DNA of 64,000 nucleotides from Hymenopus coronatus (lineage: Eukaryota; Arthropoda; Insecta; Mantodea; Hymenopodidae): NCBI GenBank assembly GCA_030762935.1, contig CM060890.1:61506765-61570764 (forward strand), in the 5' to 3' direction. The position numbers were made by a program, and so were the translations under genes. The first letter of the stretch is position 1; each line of letters starts with the position of its first letter. Under the pieces are notes generated by a model. It had not been told where the DNA came from and made no database searches. It was given only the letters and a program-made list of their open reading frames with translations. Positions 1 to 11,510 of the stretch are shown piece by piece.

Positions 1-384
1 TCACCTGTTAGCATCATATTGGCACCCTAACATGGTGGCCACAAACGATCATTTCACGTTGCTTAGTACCTCCAAGTAGGTGTGGTACGCACAAGCCATA
101 CGCGTTTATTTTCCCAAAGTGCGCGGAGCCAAATGCATAACATTAAGTCCTCGCGGTTAAAACTATTGTCTAGAGCCGAGTTCGATTACGTTCTGCAAGG
201 TCAATGACTGACAGGCTTTGTTAATTTCGCGGTGTGATTATATACTTGCAAAATCATCGCATAGTAAATCGTGTGATTGGTTTTGGAAATAAACAACTAA
301 CACACCGAAATGTATACATATTAGTGTAAAATTTATTAATAATCTGTGTTACTAATCCTAAGATCTTGTATATAAGAGGAAAAC

Positions 385-495
385 GTGAAAAATCCTTATC
401 CGGGCACTCGCCCTAACAGATATTCGGACTTGGGATTATCTTGAATATGAGACAGACACGCTATTACTACATCACAGAGACGGGCACTCAAAGTA
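385..495 (-). mobile_element. Fragment of tRNA-derived SINE, family S3 (5' part)
   Basis: On the minus strand this reads as a diverged version of the head of the SINE at 45796-46049. The shared landmarks, in the same order, are 'cttatccggg', the position of the B box and 'ttgaatatgag'. The tail is missing. The family assignment rests on sequence comparison inside this window only. Confidence 0.5.
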
Positions 496-654
496 GATGC
501 TACGGGAAACATTTCCGATATATTTATATCTTAAATTACACTTTTACTCTATCCGTATGGAGGATTTGCAACCGCAGTACTTATGCGTGGGTCCCTAGGG
601 TCAGAAACCTGTCGAGGAGCCAATAATCACAGAATGAAGACTTCGGAATGTGGG

Positions 655-888
655 CCGGTCTATATCATAAGAGTGAGGAAATGTAGATAATGTGAAAGCA
701 AGGCGAAATGGAGTATAGAAAGGTGATGATGAAGAAACTGATGAAATAAATGGCCTGGGAAAGCGGAATCTGGATAAGACCCGCCAAGACGCCACCTTTT
801 CACCACAAATTCTACACGTGGTCCACTGAGATCCAACACTGCAGCCTTGGTGATAGGCCAGTGGTATAACCACTCGACCACGGCCTAT
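655..888 (-). mobile_element. tRNA-derived SINE, family S1
   Basis: Read on the minus strand this starts with a tRNA-like head (GTGGTCGAGTGGTTATACCA, A-box-like). A degenerate B-box region and a body shared with the copies at 27465-27712 and 53833-54068 follow. The shared body contains 'gaatttgtggtgaaaaggtggcg', matching 'gatttgtgtggacaaagcggcg' of the other copies. The open frames of 118 and 73 codons overlapping it are translations of the SINE, not genes. It is an old copy, as the B box is damaged. Confidence 0.65.
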
Positions 889-924
889 TTTATATAATAA
901 AATAAATATTTTACCCAACTTTCT

Positions 925-1085
925 GGTTTTGGGGGCAGCGTGTCTGTTCCACTTCAAGAGTTCCTGAGTTCAAATCTCGCTTAATGCGAGGTACCGGATG
1001 AGGTGGTTTCCAGTGTTTAGCCTTGTCTCTAGAAACTGCGGTCCCATTTTTGTATCATTTCCACTATTTCGTTTATTGACAAGTC
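925..1085 (+). mobile_element. tRNA-derived SINE-like fragment, family S8
   Basis: An A-box-like GGCAGCGTGTCTG is followed at normal spacing by a B-box-like GAGTTCAAATCTC. About 30 bases of the following body (ggatgaggtggtttccagtg) recur at 20754-20790 next to another gene-free stretch. It abuts the oppositely oriented S1 SINE just upstream. Confidence 0.45.
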
Positions 1086-1217
1086 AATATAACAACATTA
1101 ACATCCCGAATAAACACGCAGCAAAAGATAAAATGACATCCAGTTCCTAATTAGTGCTTGACGACACAGGGAAAATATATACTAGTTTTCTGTGACAAAC
1201 AAGAAACTAGAAACCCA

Positions 1218-1305
1218 CTAGGATGGTTTAGACGATAGCGTCTGTGGTCCACATTTGGAAGGTCTTGGGATGAAATTCAGCGAGCCGACCAATATGATTG
1301 TATTT
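1218..1305 (+). mobile_element. SINE-like fragment, family S5
   Basis: It shares the order 'aggatg...tagacgatagcgtctgtgg...gagccgac' with the SINE at 16615-16760. The B box is degenerate here and the tail is missing. The match is short and the call is tentative. Confidence 0.35.
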
Positions 1306-1429
1306 TTTCAATCGCCGAGCTACCGGATAGCATGTTTAATATCACGAACGAAAGTTTCATCTTAAGTACAAAATAATAATGGTAATAACGATTGCATTGC
1401 CATCTATCCACACATAATGAAAGCAAGCA

Positions 1430-1431
<2 letters not shown>

Positions 1432-1496
<65 letters not shown>
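1432..1496. repeat. (TG)n microsatellite, about 32 units
   Basis: An uninterrupted TG dinucleotide run. Open frames crossing it on both strands translate to Cys-Val or His-Thr runs and are artefacts. Confidence 0.97.
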
Positions 1497-1499
<3 letters not shown>

Positions 1500-1837
1500 A
1501 TCACAGCTACTGCAACCTGGTATTAAGATCTCTGTGGACACACATCAATGTACTCATCTGCCCTATACGTACAGAATCAGAGTAGCAGGAAGTCTTCTAT
1601 GGACACGTGACGAAGAAAACTGTACGTAGAGATTTACTGTTTACCAAATACCGATAGATCTTCATTATTGATAGATCTTCGGGATATGAATACGAAATTA
1701 ATGCAACGTGAAAGAGAGAGAGAATAACAAGAGAAAATATTCTAAACATTTCACTTAAGTCATTGAACCAGTACAAACGTATTAAGGTAGTACATCTGTG
1801 AAATTTCACAAAAACTTATGGAAAATTATTTTATTCC

Positions 1838-2050
1838 ATAATAAAATGATATGAAATTCAAGTTTAAGAAACATATAGTTTTTCCCAGTTAGTTAACTTT
1901 AATTATTAATTAGCTGAAGCTATGGAAGGCTAGACGCATGCTTATTAATAGCACCCACAAATTTAAACCTTGTTTTCTTGTAAACATTTGTCCAACTTTT
2001 TTCATACTCAAAATGTTCTACACTATGCAAGTTTGCAGTAATTTGTTTCA
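1838..2050 (+). repeat. Dispersed repeat, copy 1 of 2 (pair with 63690-63872)
   Basis: This stretch aligns in the same orientation with 63690-63872. Shared landmarks in order are 'cataataaaat.atatga', 'ttattaata/ttattaaca', 'aactttaaacctt-ttttct', 'ttttt.ca.actc' and 'catactcaaaat'. A core of about 35 bases (gcatgcttattaatagcac) also resembles the end of each unit in the tandem array at 12055-12466. The function is unknown; it may be a non-autonomous transposon fragment. Confidence 0.6.
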
Positions 2051-2720
2051 AAACTTTACACTGCCTCTCAAAAGAATATCATAGAAAATAATCATATTAC
2101 TTTTTTGAAATAATGACTGTTTTGATAAATCACATTTTGAAAAATCAAGTGGTTTAGAGAATACGAAAAGTAATAATTTTTCTACGTTAATTCGGGCGAA
2201 TATAAAAATATATAATATAACAGATATATTTTTAAATTCACTTTAACTTGAATTCTAGAACATTGAATTTAGCCGGTAAAAAGTATTATTTCAATAAAAA
2301 TACAAGTCAGAATGTTTATGTGTGGAATTAATGTAATAACATATAAAGCATAATATAATGACTTATTTATTTTGCTACGCTATACATACATGCAATGTTT
2401 TTGGCTTACTTGAGCATTAATGAACATTTTTCAGAACAATATTTTATGAGTCAAATCTTATATTATTTTTTTTTTCTCCAAGTTTAGTTGCTATCTGCAA
2501 TTTTAATTTTTCATATTTTTTAAAAGTGAACAATACAAATAGAGAATATAAATTACTCACAAGGAAAAACATTAGAATATATATAAAAATAGTAATATAT
2601 GTGGTAGAAATTAAATATCAAACATTATGCATGGCAGGAATGTCACCAATATTGTATATGATTACTTATTTCAATAACATATTTCTATATATTTGATATT
2701 GCGGATTTTCCAAATTTAAC
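2051..2720. other. AT-rich stretch with no recognisable feature
   Basis: Very A+T-rich DNA with no coding signal, palindrome or recognised repeat. It separates the dispersed repeat upstream from the retrotransposon tail downstream. Confidence 0.5.
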
Positions 2721-2722
2721 AG

Positions 2723-3232
2723 GTGCATCATTCTAATAGACAAATCTTCAAACGTCTAAAACGTGACGCGATAATGAAAACTAAATATAAACTCTTGTTA
2801 TGTTGCACATATGTTCGACAACTTAAATACTACATACCTTTATTAATGAAAAAGGCAATTCGAATTTTATGTGGTGTAGCCCCCAGAACTCACTGTAAAC
2901 CTTTAATTGTTAAGTTGGGTGTTTTAACTTTGACTTCATTGTTTGTGTTCCACTGCCTCTTATTTGCTACGAAAAATAGTCATAAATACAATCTATGTTC
3001 CGAAATCCATCTTCATCTCACCAGAACTAGTTCCAATATTTACATAAATAGATGTAAATATAGTAAGATACCAAATTCCTTTGAAATAATATCATTAAAT
3101 TTATTTAACAAACTCAGTAACAGCACTAGAGCTCCCTCCATTGAATCTTTTAAGAGGTCAGTGAAGCTCACTTTGATTTTAAATCCATTTTATTGTTTGG
3201 ATGAAGTTTATAATACTGTCAATTGTTTTTAA
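2723..3232 (+). pseudogene. 5'-truncated non-LTR retrotransposon: C-terminal tail of reverse transcriptase ORF2
   Basis: The recognisable part of this 169-codon frame (about residue 35 onward) matches the region after the reverse transcriptase domain of Jockey/CR1-type non-LTR elements. It has the motif KKAIRILCGVAPRTHCKPL, then KLGVLTLTSLFVFHCLLFA, then a basic 'RTSSNIYINRCKY' stretch, and ends with a SFKRSVK...FYCLDEVYN C terminus. In the family this segment follows the thumb and precedes the 3' UTR. The frame is open to a natural-looking stop. The endonuclease and the catalytic palm with its YADD box are absent, so this is a dead, 5'-truncated copy, the usual product of incomplete target-primed reverse transcription. 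The first 30 or so residues are probably flanking DNA, and I do not regard the first Met as a real start. A short 3' UTR may run to about 3300. Confidence 0.75.
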
Positions 3233-3299
3233 TCTTGCTTGTATTTGACGTTGCTACAAAATGTACTTTGTTCTGGCAGAATAACTTATCTATCTACAA

Positions 3300-5284
3300 C
3301 TGAGGTTAAAAATAACCTATTGTCTTGAATACACAACGCTGATTTGAAACTCGTAGTCTGAGCAATAATAACTACGAGACTGCATTCAGTTAAGACTTGA
3401 ATTGCAAATGACTTCATAACTCCACTTCACGCATCAGTACAATTTATAAGAAATAACATGTCTGTAACATTCAGAAGCTATTCTGTGACAATACTTTACA
3501 CAAGGTGATGAATTACAGTGCTTCCGTTAGTTAGCATCTGCATCTCAAACAAATCGTGGTGTAGTTAATTCCTTCCGTAAAAACGTTACACGTGATGATT
3601 GATGAACAGACGGAGAGCCTTTCTATGAAAACATTTCTGCTCCGTCTGCGATGACAAATGTTCTACGATGTAATTAATATGAGATAGCTTAGTTGTCATT
3701 GCCATTCACGCTACATCCATACATATACGAAGTCCATCTAGAAAGTTATACACAATTTGGCATAACTAAATAACAACGAGAGATATCAACATAAAAGGTT
3801 GTTTACAAAGTTACCGCTCCTTACTCTATCTGTCAACGCAATCTCCATTCTATCAAGATATTTATTGTGGTACCAGTTTTTCAATGCCCATGCTATACTT
3901 TTCTACGGCCAAAGAACTTTCTCATTTATTTGAGTGCACAAAATGTTCGTCCAATTCAATTTTATAGGCAAATAATGCAAGTGTATAGTGATAATACAGT
4001 GAACGCCTTCAGTGAGGAAATGGCGCATAATTTACGAATAAAGAAGAACCAGCGTTGCCGACAAAGACCAGAGTGGAAGTTCATCAACCATTATGAAGGA
4101 ATTGAAAGCAAATGTTGATGAAAGAAATAAGAAAAAACCGGTATTTAACTTTGATCATCATACATGACTTTTTGGGTGGAAAAGTTAATCGCAACTGGTG
4201 AAAACCTCAACATCTTGGCTCACATCTTTAGCGATGAAAAAGTCTAACATAGGCATTAAAACATGGTATCACGTGTCAATAAATACATTGATAGTTATTG
4301 CGACTACGTTGAGAAATAAAGTGATATATTTTAACTTTATAAAAAAGTTTTGTGTTCATATCTTTCGTTATTATTTAGCTATGTCAAAAGAACATTACAT
4401 GTTGGATTTCCCTCGTAAAAGAAGTGTACCATTAATATGGCGGTCCCGTTTAGATGTTAAATCTACCATGGTTCCAATAGAATCTCATTTCCTTTTGTTT
4501 TGAGTAAATAAATGACCAGGTCTACAATAAATGTGATCAGCATTTTTTTCGAAGTGAACTCTTAAAACGAATTATGCTGCTATTCTTGTATTCGAAATCT
4601 TAATTACGAGTACGTAAACTGATAAAAATTAAAAATTCATTTAACATTAAAAACTGTTGAATGTCAATAATATTAAAGTTATGAACATGCATATATCTTA
4701 GATTCTGAATTTATTTCAATATTATACTTAGATGTATTACCTCTATTTCTAGGATATTTTCCAAAATAAATTGTAATTTGACTTATAGGTCCAAAGTCTA
4801 TATAATCTTCAAGTTATTTTAAATATAGCATTATGTCATTACTTTCAATATACAATTATTATAAAGAGGCTAAAAAGAGATGAATGAAGCAATTATGGTA
4901 TGAGCAAAGAATATCAACTTCGTTTAGCTTTTAAGCGAGAGAATATGTGGAATTTATTTTTTTCAGAACATAAAATTATAATGCTCAAATTTGGCAGCTT
5001 TTCTTATTTTGTGATTTTTCAACCTTGCAGCAGTAATCATTACAACTTTTAAGCTATTTAATACAATGAGTCAATTCAGGATCACTTAATACAATAATTG
5101 ATCCAAAGATTAATTTTTACTTTCTCTGCCATGTCTATATTAGGTAGATAACGTATTGGCTTCCATCAACAAATTTTACACTGATGTTGCAACGGAAATA
5201 CATGTTTTGGGATTACTGAATAAAAAATTAGAAAAAGCTCAGATATGGGGAGACCATAATTACTAAAATAAATTTGATGTCTGA
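3300..5284. other. AT-rich stretch without a supported gene
   Basis: It contains open frames at 3867-4118 and 4198-4503 that I do not recognise. A frame near 4262-4320 ends in a short motif (NKYIDSYCDYVEK) resembling the extreme C terminus of mariner-type transposases, which is too little for a gene call. Otherwise I see no promoter, RNA gene or repeat. Confidence 0.4.
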
Positions 5285-6165
5285 CATTCATATGACTTTC
5301 TCTATATATTGTGTAACTAACTATACTTACAAAAACTTATTCTTATATGTACCTTATGATAATTGAAATAAAAATAGCATAAATCATTTTATTTCTTAGG
5401 TCCTTAAAAATAGAAGGAAAATAAGAGAGTAAAGCGATAGTCAAATCTTTTAAAACCTATCTCCATGCGATTAATTTTCGGTTCGTTTTGTATGATCAGG
5501 AGTAAAGAAAAAGAAAGAGGAATGACAAATTCTTGTTCGGAAAAGTTTAAGAAGTTTAAAATTGAAACTAAAGAACAAAGAATATTTTGGAATCGCTTAA
5601 CTCTACAAAAATGTATATGGCATAACTTGTGTGCTTTAACAAGATGTACATTTTTGCGGACACATTTTTGCGACGTTTTGCCAGCTATAAAAATGTAATC
5701 AAGAATAAAGCGGTCTTCAGAGGGTATTCCCAGAAAATTCAAGATACACACTTCGTTTGTCATGCATATATTTTAAACATATGATATTTTACACAAAATC
5801 ATTAGAAACACTTTTGAAAAAACTCAACTTTTCAAAAAATATTGTATGCAAAGAATATTTGGAGGATTTCCCTGAAAATCTTGGCGCAACATCTGTGGAA
5901 GATACTGAACTTGAAAACCAAGTTTGTTATTTAACTGCTTTTTTTGGTTTGAGCACACACATACATATAGGCGGAGCTTTTCTCCTTTTCAGGTTTTCTT
6001 TCTTTACCTCAAAATATGTATTTCCGGAAAAATATCGATATGGAATTTTTAGGTGGAACAGAATGAATTTTCTAGCTATTTCGTGCATATATTTCCGGAA
6101 AAATATCGATATGGAATTTTTAGGTGGAGCTGAAAGCGTATTTTCTAGCTACTACATACGATGTA
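5285..6165 (-). mobile_element. FB-rep copy 1 (R end left, L end right)
   Basis: A near-complete copy of the abundant 0.85-0.93 kb dispersed repeat. It starts with the R end (attcatatgactttctcta) and runs through the shared middle (gcgatagtcaaatcttttaaaa; tttgtgtgctttaac; ccagaaaattcaagatacac). It ends with a degraded L end whose palindrome is lost. A 71-bp direct duplication lies inside its L end. The frames of 119, 77 and 141 codons here translate the repeat and are not conserved between copies. Confidence 0.85.
6019..6160. repeat. Two-copy 71-bp tandem duplication inside FB-rep copy 1
   Basis: Units 6019-6089 and 6090-6160 both begin with 'tatttccggaaaaatatcga' and continue through 'tggaatttttaggtgga' to 'attttctagcta'. 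The first parts are almost identical while the last 20 bases differ. The duplication is therefore recent relative to the age of the host copy. Confidence 0.9.
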
Positions 6166-7714
6166 CTCACGTGTTGGATTAACTTATAATAGTCGGATAA
6201 ATGCCAAATTGGATATTTATATTCAGAGTCTGATGATACAGAAAATATTGCCTTGCTAATAAAATTGTTAATAAAATATAGAAATAATTGCGATAAATAA
6301 TTCATATATTAGAATCAACGTATAATTAAGAATGAATATTACAATAATTCTGATGTAGGTATGTCTAACTAAGACATCATATTAAAAAGCACAAGTTACA
6401 AAATCCATTACTAGATAAGTAGCTATTAGTAAAGGCAAGCTATATTAAAGGAAACAATTAGCTTAAAGTCAGAGTAGTGGAGTAATTAAGGTCCTGTAAT
6501 CTCAGTAAATAAGAAAATTACATTTACCGCAAGGTTCTGCTCCTTGAAATAGTGTTCACAGCCTAGGAGACGCTTAGAAGTATATTGAAAAAGCGCGTAA
6601 GAATTAGAAAAGTAGAGTAATACCTGGCAATGAGCTGTCAAACTCAATGAAAAGTCTGCCTCAGATGATTTGAAGTGTAACATTTGGCAACATAGAACAT
6701 AGAAACTATGATGGGGTACTTTGAAGTATGCGGGACTTCGGTTAAGAATAAGGTAAAGTATTTCGAAAATACTGTTACTCTTGTGCATCTTGCGCTTCAA
6801 ATTACATACTCGTTCATTTCAAGACCCCTGCTACACAAATCGTAGCCAAGCGCTAGGCTCATCACCCGTTTGGCTATTACTGTAAAGTGGTTCGCCGTTG
6901 CATTTTAGCGAGTCTTGTGAATTTAAACTCTTACTACGGAAATAAATTTGCATACAACGAAACTTTTAATTAGTTGAAAGTTCATAGGTTTAATACGGCG
7001 CATAGATTCACGAACCGTTTAAAGATTATACATCTTAAAACAACGGGCATATTATATATTCTCATAAATTTTAACTGCGCTGTTCAATCTTGCTCCACCC
7101 ACGCTTTACATGAAAAAGATCTCCCTGCATACTAGAGTAGCTAACAGGCATCATTAGAATAGCACCATTTTCAAAGATGTACCATATATTTTTTAAGAAA
7201 ATGATCAAACATAAACTATCCTTTTCATGGACCATTTATCAAAAAGTTTGACTATATGCAAGCAATTTAAATAAAAAATAAAATGAATGTCTTTTCTGGT
7301 TATATCTTGAATTATCTTTAGACCCTTTGAGGTTCTCTTTTTATAATCTTATATAGCTTCTAGACGTTAAGCGATAAACGACAAAATGCTAGGCAGACAT
7401 TTAAATATGTTGTAACACCCAATTATTTCCAAGTATTTTTTTCGTGGCATTAGCCTTTTCCGACATATCCACTATTTCTGGTTGATTAGGTGTAACAGAT
7501 TGAGAAGTCGAGAGGTTGATTTACATTGGTTTTTTGCTGAATTTTCTGTTTACATTTTGTGGATAGTTCTTTAGTTTTAAATGTGTCAAAATATGATTGC
7601 TTCATATCTTTGCCACTTAACGATTACAGGATGCAACCATACAGCATTTGTTCATCATTACAAACTGCATAAATCTCATGTGTTCCATACTCGTGACTTT
7701 TTCTATCTGTTCTG
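6166..7714. other. Unassigned stretch
   Basis: No recognisable repeat or gene. A 104-codon minus frame (6486-6800) has no motif that I recognise and no supporting signal, so I do not call it. Confidence 0.4.
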
Positions 7715-8475
7715 CAAAAAACTATTATTGAAAAACATTATTCCTCTATCTACGTCATGCTAATTGAGAAAGCATTATGCAGAAATGATCTTATTGCTTA
7801 GTTCGTTATAAGAAGAAAGGAAATAAAAGATTAAAGCGACAGACAAATCTTTTAAAAGCTTTCGTATGTTATTTTTATTGAAATTTGGTTCTCTTTCCAT
7901 GGTCAGGAGTAAAACAAAAAATATGAAACGGATGAGAACTTCCCGTTTGAGAAAAGCTTTAGGTATTTTAAAATTTAAATATCTGCGAAATGGTTAGTTG
8001 TACAAAAAGATTATGACATAAATTGTGTTTTAACGAGAGCTACATTTTTGTGTCGTAAGCTTTTGTCTATCTCTTATAGTTTACAGTTATGTAAAAGCTA
8101 TCCAGGATGAAGAGGCTATTCCCGGAAAATTCAAGATAAATATTTTATTTGCCCTGTAAACATCTTTAATATACGCCATTTTAATCAAAATCAACAATTT
8201 TTAAAAAATGTAAACCTCCATATGAAGGGCAGTTAGATGGGGGAATTTTCCTGAAAATCTCCTTGGACTCTAAATATGAAAATTGATTTTTCTTTTTTGA
8301 ATTATCCTTTCCACACACAGCCACACACACAGACGCACGCACACTCCAACCACACGTATAACTTCTTGATTCAGGAGCCCTCAAAACATGCTTTTCCGGT
8401 GGAATCTTGCTATCGATTTTTGGGCGGAATACAATATCTTCTCTACAGAGCTATATACATAATGAATAAATAATA
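7715..8475 (-). mobile_element. FB-rep copy 2 (R end missing, L end right)
   Basis: It shares with the other copies the order 'catgctaattgag', 'cagaaatg.tcttatt', 'gcgacagacaaatcttttaaaa', 'gttttaacgagagctacattttt', a CA-rich microsatellite (8317-8345) and 'gaatcttgctatcgatttttgggcggaatacaat'. The outermost R end is degraded and the terminal L palindrome is eroded. Confidence 0.8.
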
Positions 8476-9700
8476 GAGGTAATATATGTAGGCTTTTGCT
8501 TTCACTTCTATTTTACCTTTGTCATTATAATGAGGATATACATGCTACTTTTAGCTGCAAACATAACAAGTAGAAATTTATCTAAAGCGCGGATGCACTT
8601 ACAGCGATAAACAATAATGTATTAAAATAAACATAAATGCAAAATTGTAATCTGTAAAAGAAAAAAGTGAAGAGAGTAAGGAAAGGAAGTTTCTAAACTT
8701 AACAGAAAGGAGAAAATAGTAGATATGTGGCATTGAACTAAAGTGATAAAGAAAATGTATTATTTAATGAATAACTCTAAATAGTAATAGTAGCTGGGCA
8801 AAAGAGAAGAAACATTTACAGGGTAGGGAAACTGCATATGAGTAGTGTAAGGCCTTATTTTCAGTAGAAACCAAATGTGAAATAAAATGGTTAGAGAAAG
8901 TGTGCTTAAAATTTATAGTATAAATATACTATTACAGGGAGAAAATTTGGAATACAGGGAGAAGTTGAAAAGACATTGACAAGATTTAGAGAGCATTATA
9001 TCTATTTTTGCCTTGTTTTTGGCTTGCTTGTCAGCGAAGACTATGAGTGGGCCGTGCCCATTGCCAGAGGTAAACGCAGGTCGATCTTGCCAATTTTCCA
9101 CTGCCGGGATTTTACTTTGTCGCTGTCCGTTGTGCGCCGTTACGTCGCTGTTCTTTTGTCTACCTTGGAGTCGGTCTGGATTAGCACCAGTGAAATACTT
9201 TATAAACGGGCATGTACATACCTCTATAAAGTTCTTTGATGCGCCGGCTCTGCTCAGCCACATAGAATGCAGGTTTGACTCTCACTGAGGGGGAGAAAGA
9301 ATGACTGGGATATGTGACACGAGGTAGAGTCAAAAATAGAAGTACTTCACTTTAAATTCCTGTGAATTAATGCTTTTACTCATCTTTGTTGCTTGTTGAG
9401 GCACTAATCCTACGAGCGAATCCCGACATAGTAATTCTTGAAGACGTAGAAATATTAATAACTAGTGCTATATTCATCTGATTACCAAGTTCTTATTTTC
9501 GACGGTCATCGGTAATTACTGCGTTAATTCCCAATTACGCGACAGATAAATTCGTGCGATAACTACAATGTTTCGCGTAATAATATAACATACTCCGGCA
9601 TAAACACCGCCGCATTCACGCACGTACAACGTACAGCATCACGCGTGTAACACGAAACCCAACAAGTAGAAGAAGCAGCCTAACTTTCAGGAGCCAGGAG
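8476..9700. other. Mostly unassigned; possible S9 repeat fragment at about 9040-9290
   Basis: Overlapping frames on both strands (8913-9288) cover a GC-richer block. A short part (gatcttgccaattttccac, following 'gaggtaaacgcagg') is similar to the S9 repeats at 14560-14825 and 53095-53350. I therefore regard the frames as repeat translations. The rest shows nothing recognisable. Confidence 0.35.
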
Positions 9701-9711
9701 AAGGAACTAGG

Positions 9712-9731
9712 CGCCCGAGTTTACTCGGGCG
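9712..9731. other. Short GC-rich hairpin
   Basis: CGCCCGAG and CTCGGGCG form a perfect 8-bp stem with a TTTA loop. It lies in a GC-richer island just before the two 5S-like sequences. The role is unknown and it could be part of the same element. Confidence 0.6.
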
Positions 9732-9871
9732 GGGGCAAATCGACAGGTACCTATCCGCTTTTCTTGCGGACTTGCCCGAGCGATATAGTAGATGTAGTCG
9801 TTTTGCAATCGTTTGTGTCTGTATCAATATATTGTGGGCTAGATGTTTCCCTTAGTGCTGGTTTACTCCCG

Positions 9872-9920
9872 GGGTGGTCACCCACCAAAGAAGGGACCAG
9901 GTCCGATGCTGCTTAACTTG
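9872..9920 (-). mobile_element. 5S-rRNA-like SINE head (copy A)
   Basis: On the minus strand it reads CAAGTTAAGCAGCATCGGAC, then CTGGTCCC, then a GGTGGGTGACCACC end. This matches the internal control region of eukaryotic 5S rRNA genes: the A-box portion AAGYTAAGCAG, the intermediate element, and the C-box portion TGGRTGGGTGACC. It is too short and diverged to be a 5S gene. 5S-derived promoters of this kind head the SINE3 class of retroposons. A second copy lies 160 bp away. Confidence 0.6.
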
Positions 9921-10031
9921 TTCAGCCGCTTACGGGCTGTCAAGGAAAGCAGTGCCAGCCAGCGGGGACAAATAAAGGGATGGTGGAAGGGGGGTGGAGG
10001 TAAACTTTGTGCGGCTGGTTAGAGAACAATT

Positions 10032-10080
10032 TGGTGGTCACCCAACCGAGCTGTGACCGGGCCCAATGCTGCTTAACTTG
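10032..10080 (-). mobile_element. 5S-rRNA-like SINE head (copy B)
   Basis: On the minus strand it reads CAAGTTAAGCAGCATTGGGC, then CCGGTCAC, then GGTTGGGTGACCACC. It is closer to 5S rRNA than copy A because it keeps the GGGCCCGGTCA intermediate-element region. Copies A and B have the same orientation and are 160 bp apart. This suggests two independent insertions, or a dimeric element whose unit is about 160 bp. Confidence 0.62.
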
Positions 10081-10519
10081 CCGGAGAAGTGTGTAGAGCC
10101 TAACTTCTTGTAAGCGCATCGCTTATATACCTAAAAATAACCAACCTTAAAGCTCAATCCTGATTGGATGAAAAGAAGCGCGAGAATAAAGTTGTCATTA
10201 ATTTTGAAGCTCTTTGCGTTAGCCTCACGTGTCCGCTCTTTATAATGGAAAATTCCCGAGCTGCTAACTTTTAGGGGAGAGACCTTTCTCTAAACTATAC
10301 CCTGTTACTTTTGTCTCTATTGCGCTAAAATCTTGCACTTACAAAGGCATTTGTGTTACTAAGCTTCACAAAGAAAGTAACCTTGGAGTACACCTTAATG
10401 TTTTTGTTCTGCAATCTGCTCAGTCTTGGCTGCTGAAGCAGATATATTTGCTATGTTAAACCTATGTAAAATAGTAATTAAAGTAATAAAACACAGGGCG
10501 GGCTAATATATTGTTTCAA

Positions 10520-10610
10520 CTTGCAGTAGCCCCGTTTAGTTCTGCAACTCTTGAGGCACGAAAGGAAACCTGTGCATGTCAAACACGGTCAGTTGGGCCA
10601 CATGGTATGC
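10520..10610 (+). repeat. S9 dispersed repeat, 3' fragment
   Basis: It shares 'tagccccg.tt...tctg.a..ctt...acac.aaa' and 'tgtcaaa..cggt.....ga/gccacatggtat' with the end of the longer copy at 14560-14825, and more weakly with 53095-53350. The nature of the element is unknown. Confidence 0.45.
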
Positions 10611-10702
10611 ATTTGAGTAAAGCTAACCTTATTAAATAGTAATAGTTAAAGATTAAATAAACCATATGATTTCCTTCATGGTTAAACCGTTTTGCAATTT
10701 TA

Positions 10703-11510
10703 CTTTCTTTACACGTACTATGTCTATAGTGATTAGAGAAAGTACTGTATTCCAACGAAAAAGTTGATACCGATATTATATCGGAAATATACGTTTTACA
10801 GTGAGTGGTATGAGTGTTGTCTGTGAACCCAATAATTCAAAATCGAAAAGTCGGCAAAATACCAAACTTGGTATTTAAATTTAGTATCTTCCAGGGATGC
10901 AACAAAGATTTTCAAAAACATTCCCTCTCCCTAACTACCCTTTACATGGAAAATTTGTCGAAACTTTGGTTTTCTCAAAAATGGTTCAAAAGATTTTGAT
11001 TAAAAAATCTATATTAAAAATAATTACATGACAAACAAAATGTATATCTTGATTTTTCTGGGAGTAGCTTCTGAAGACATCCTTACTCTAGATGAATTTT
11101 TCGGAATTTTGCATAACTGGTAAACTGTAAGAAATAGACAAAAACTTACTATATAAAAATTTAGAGCTCGATAAAACACACAATTAATGTCATAAACAAT
11201 GTTTTCGTGGAGTTGACCGCTTTTAAAACGTCCCTTGTTAATATCCCCCAGCTTTAAAATACTTCTTGTCTCATACAGGACTTTTGTCAACTTTTGGCTA
11301 TACAAACAAAGGCACTTCAATTACATGGCAACCAGCTTTTGATTATCACTTGACTATCACTTTAGCCTAGTGCATTCTCTTATTTCCCTTTTAATTGGAA
11401 GGAAGCAAGTAAAAAGACCAGATTTTTTCTCGATTAGAATGAAAGAAATGGAAGAATAAGCTTTTAACATTAATTTGTTGCGGATATGTAGAGAAAGTTA
11501 TGTGAATCAG
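10703..11510 (+). mobile_element. FB-rep copy 3 (L end left, R end right)
   Basis: It begins with ctttctttacacgtactatg and continues with the L-end block (gataccgatattatatcgga), the internal palindrome aaataccaaacttggtattt, and the middle and R-end blocks. It ends at gtagagaaagttatgtgaat. The GT microsatellite is reduced to a few units. Confidence 0.87.

Noticed and set aside
1277..1629. Open frames on both strands with long Cys-Val or His-Thr runs
   Set aside because: They are translations of a (TG)n microsatellite.
4262..4320. Short frame ending NKYIDSYCDYVEK, reminiscent of a mariner transposase C terminus
   Set aside because: Only a few residues agree and no upstream DDE motif could be read.
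5285..5310. Helitron-type ends for FB-rep
   Set aside because: No 5' TC with a 3' CTRR and adjacent hairpin at the right place. The palindrome is at the opposite end and the inverted ACTTTCTCTACA motifs fit a TIR or fold-back element better.
6486..6800. 104-codon minus-strand frame
   Set aside because: No motif, no start context and no repeat or conservation evidence. It is compatible with chance in a window this size.
9872..10080. True 5S rRNA genes
   Set aside because: Only about 49 bases match the internal control region. The rest of the 120-nt gene is not present.
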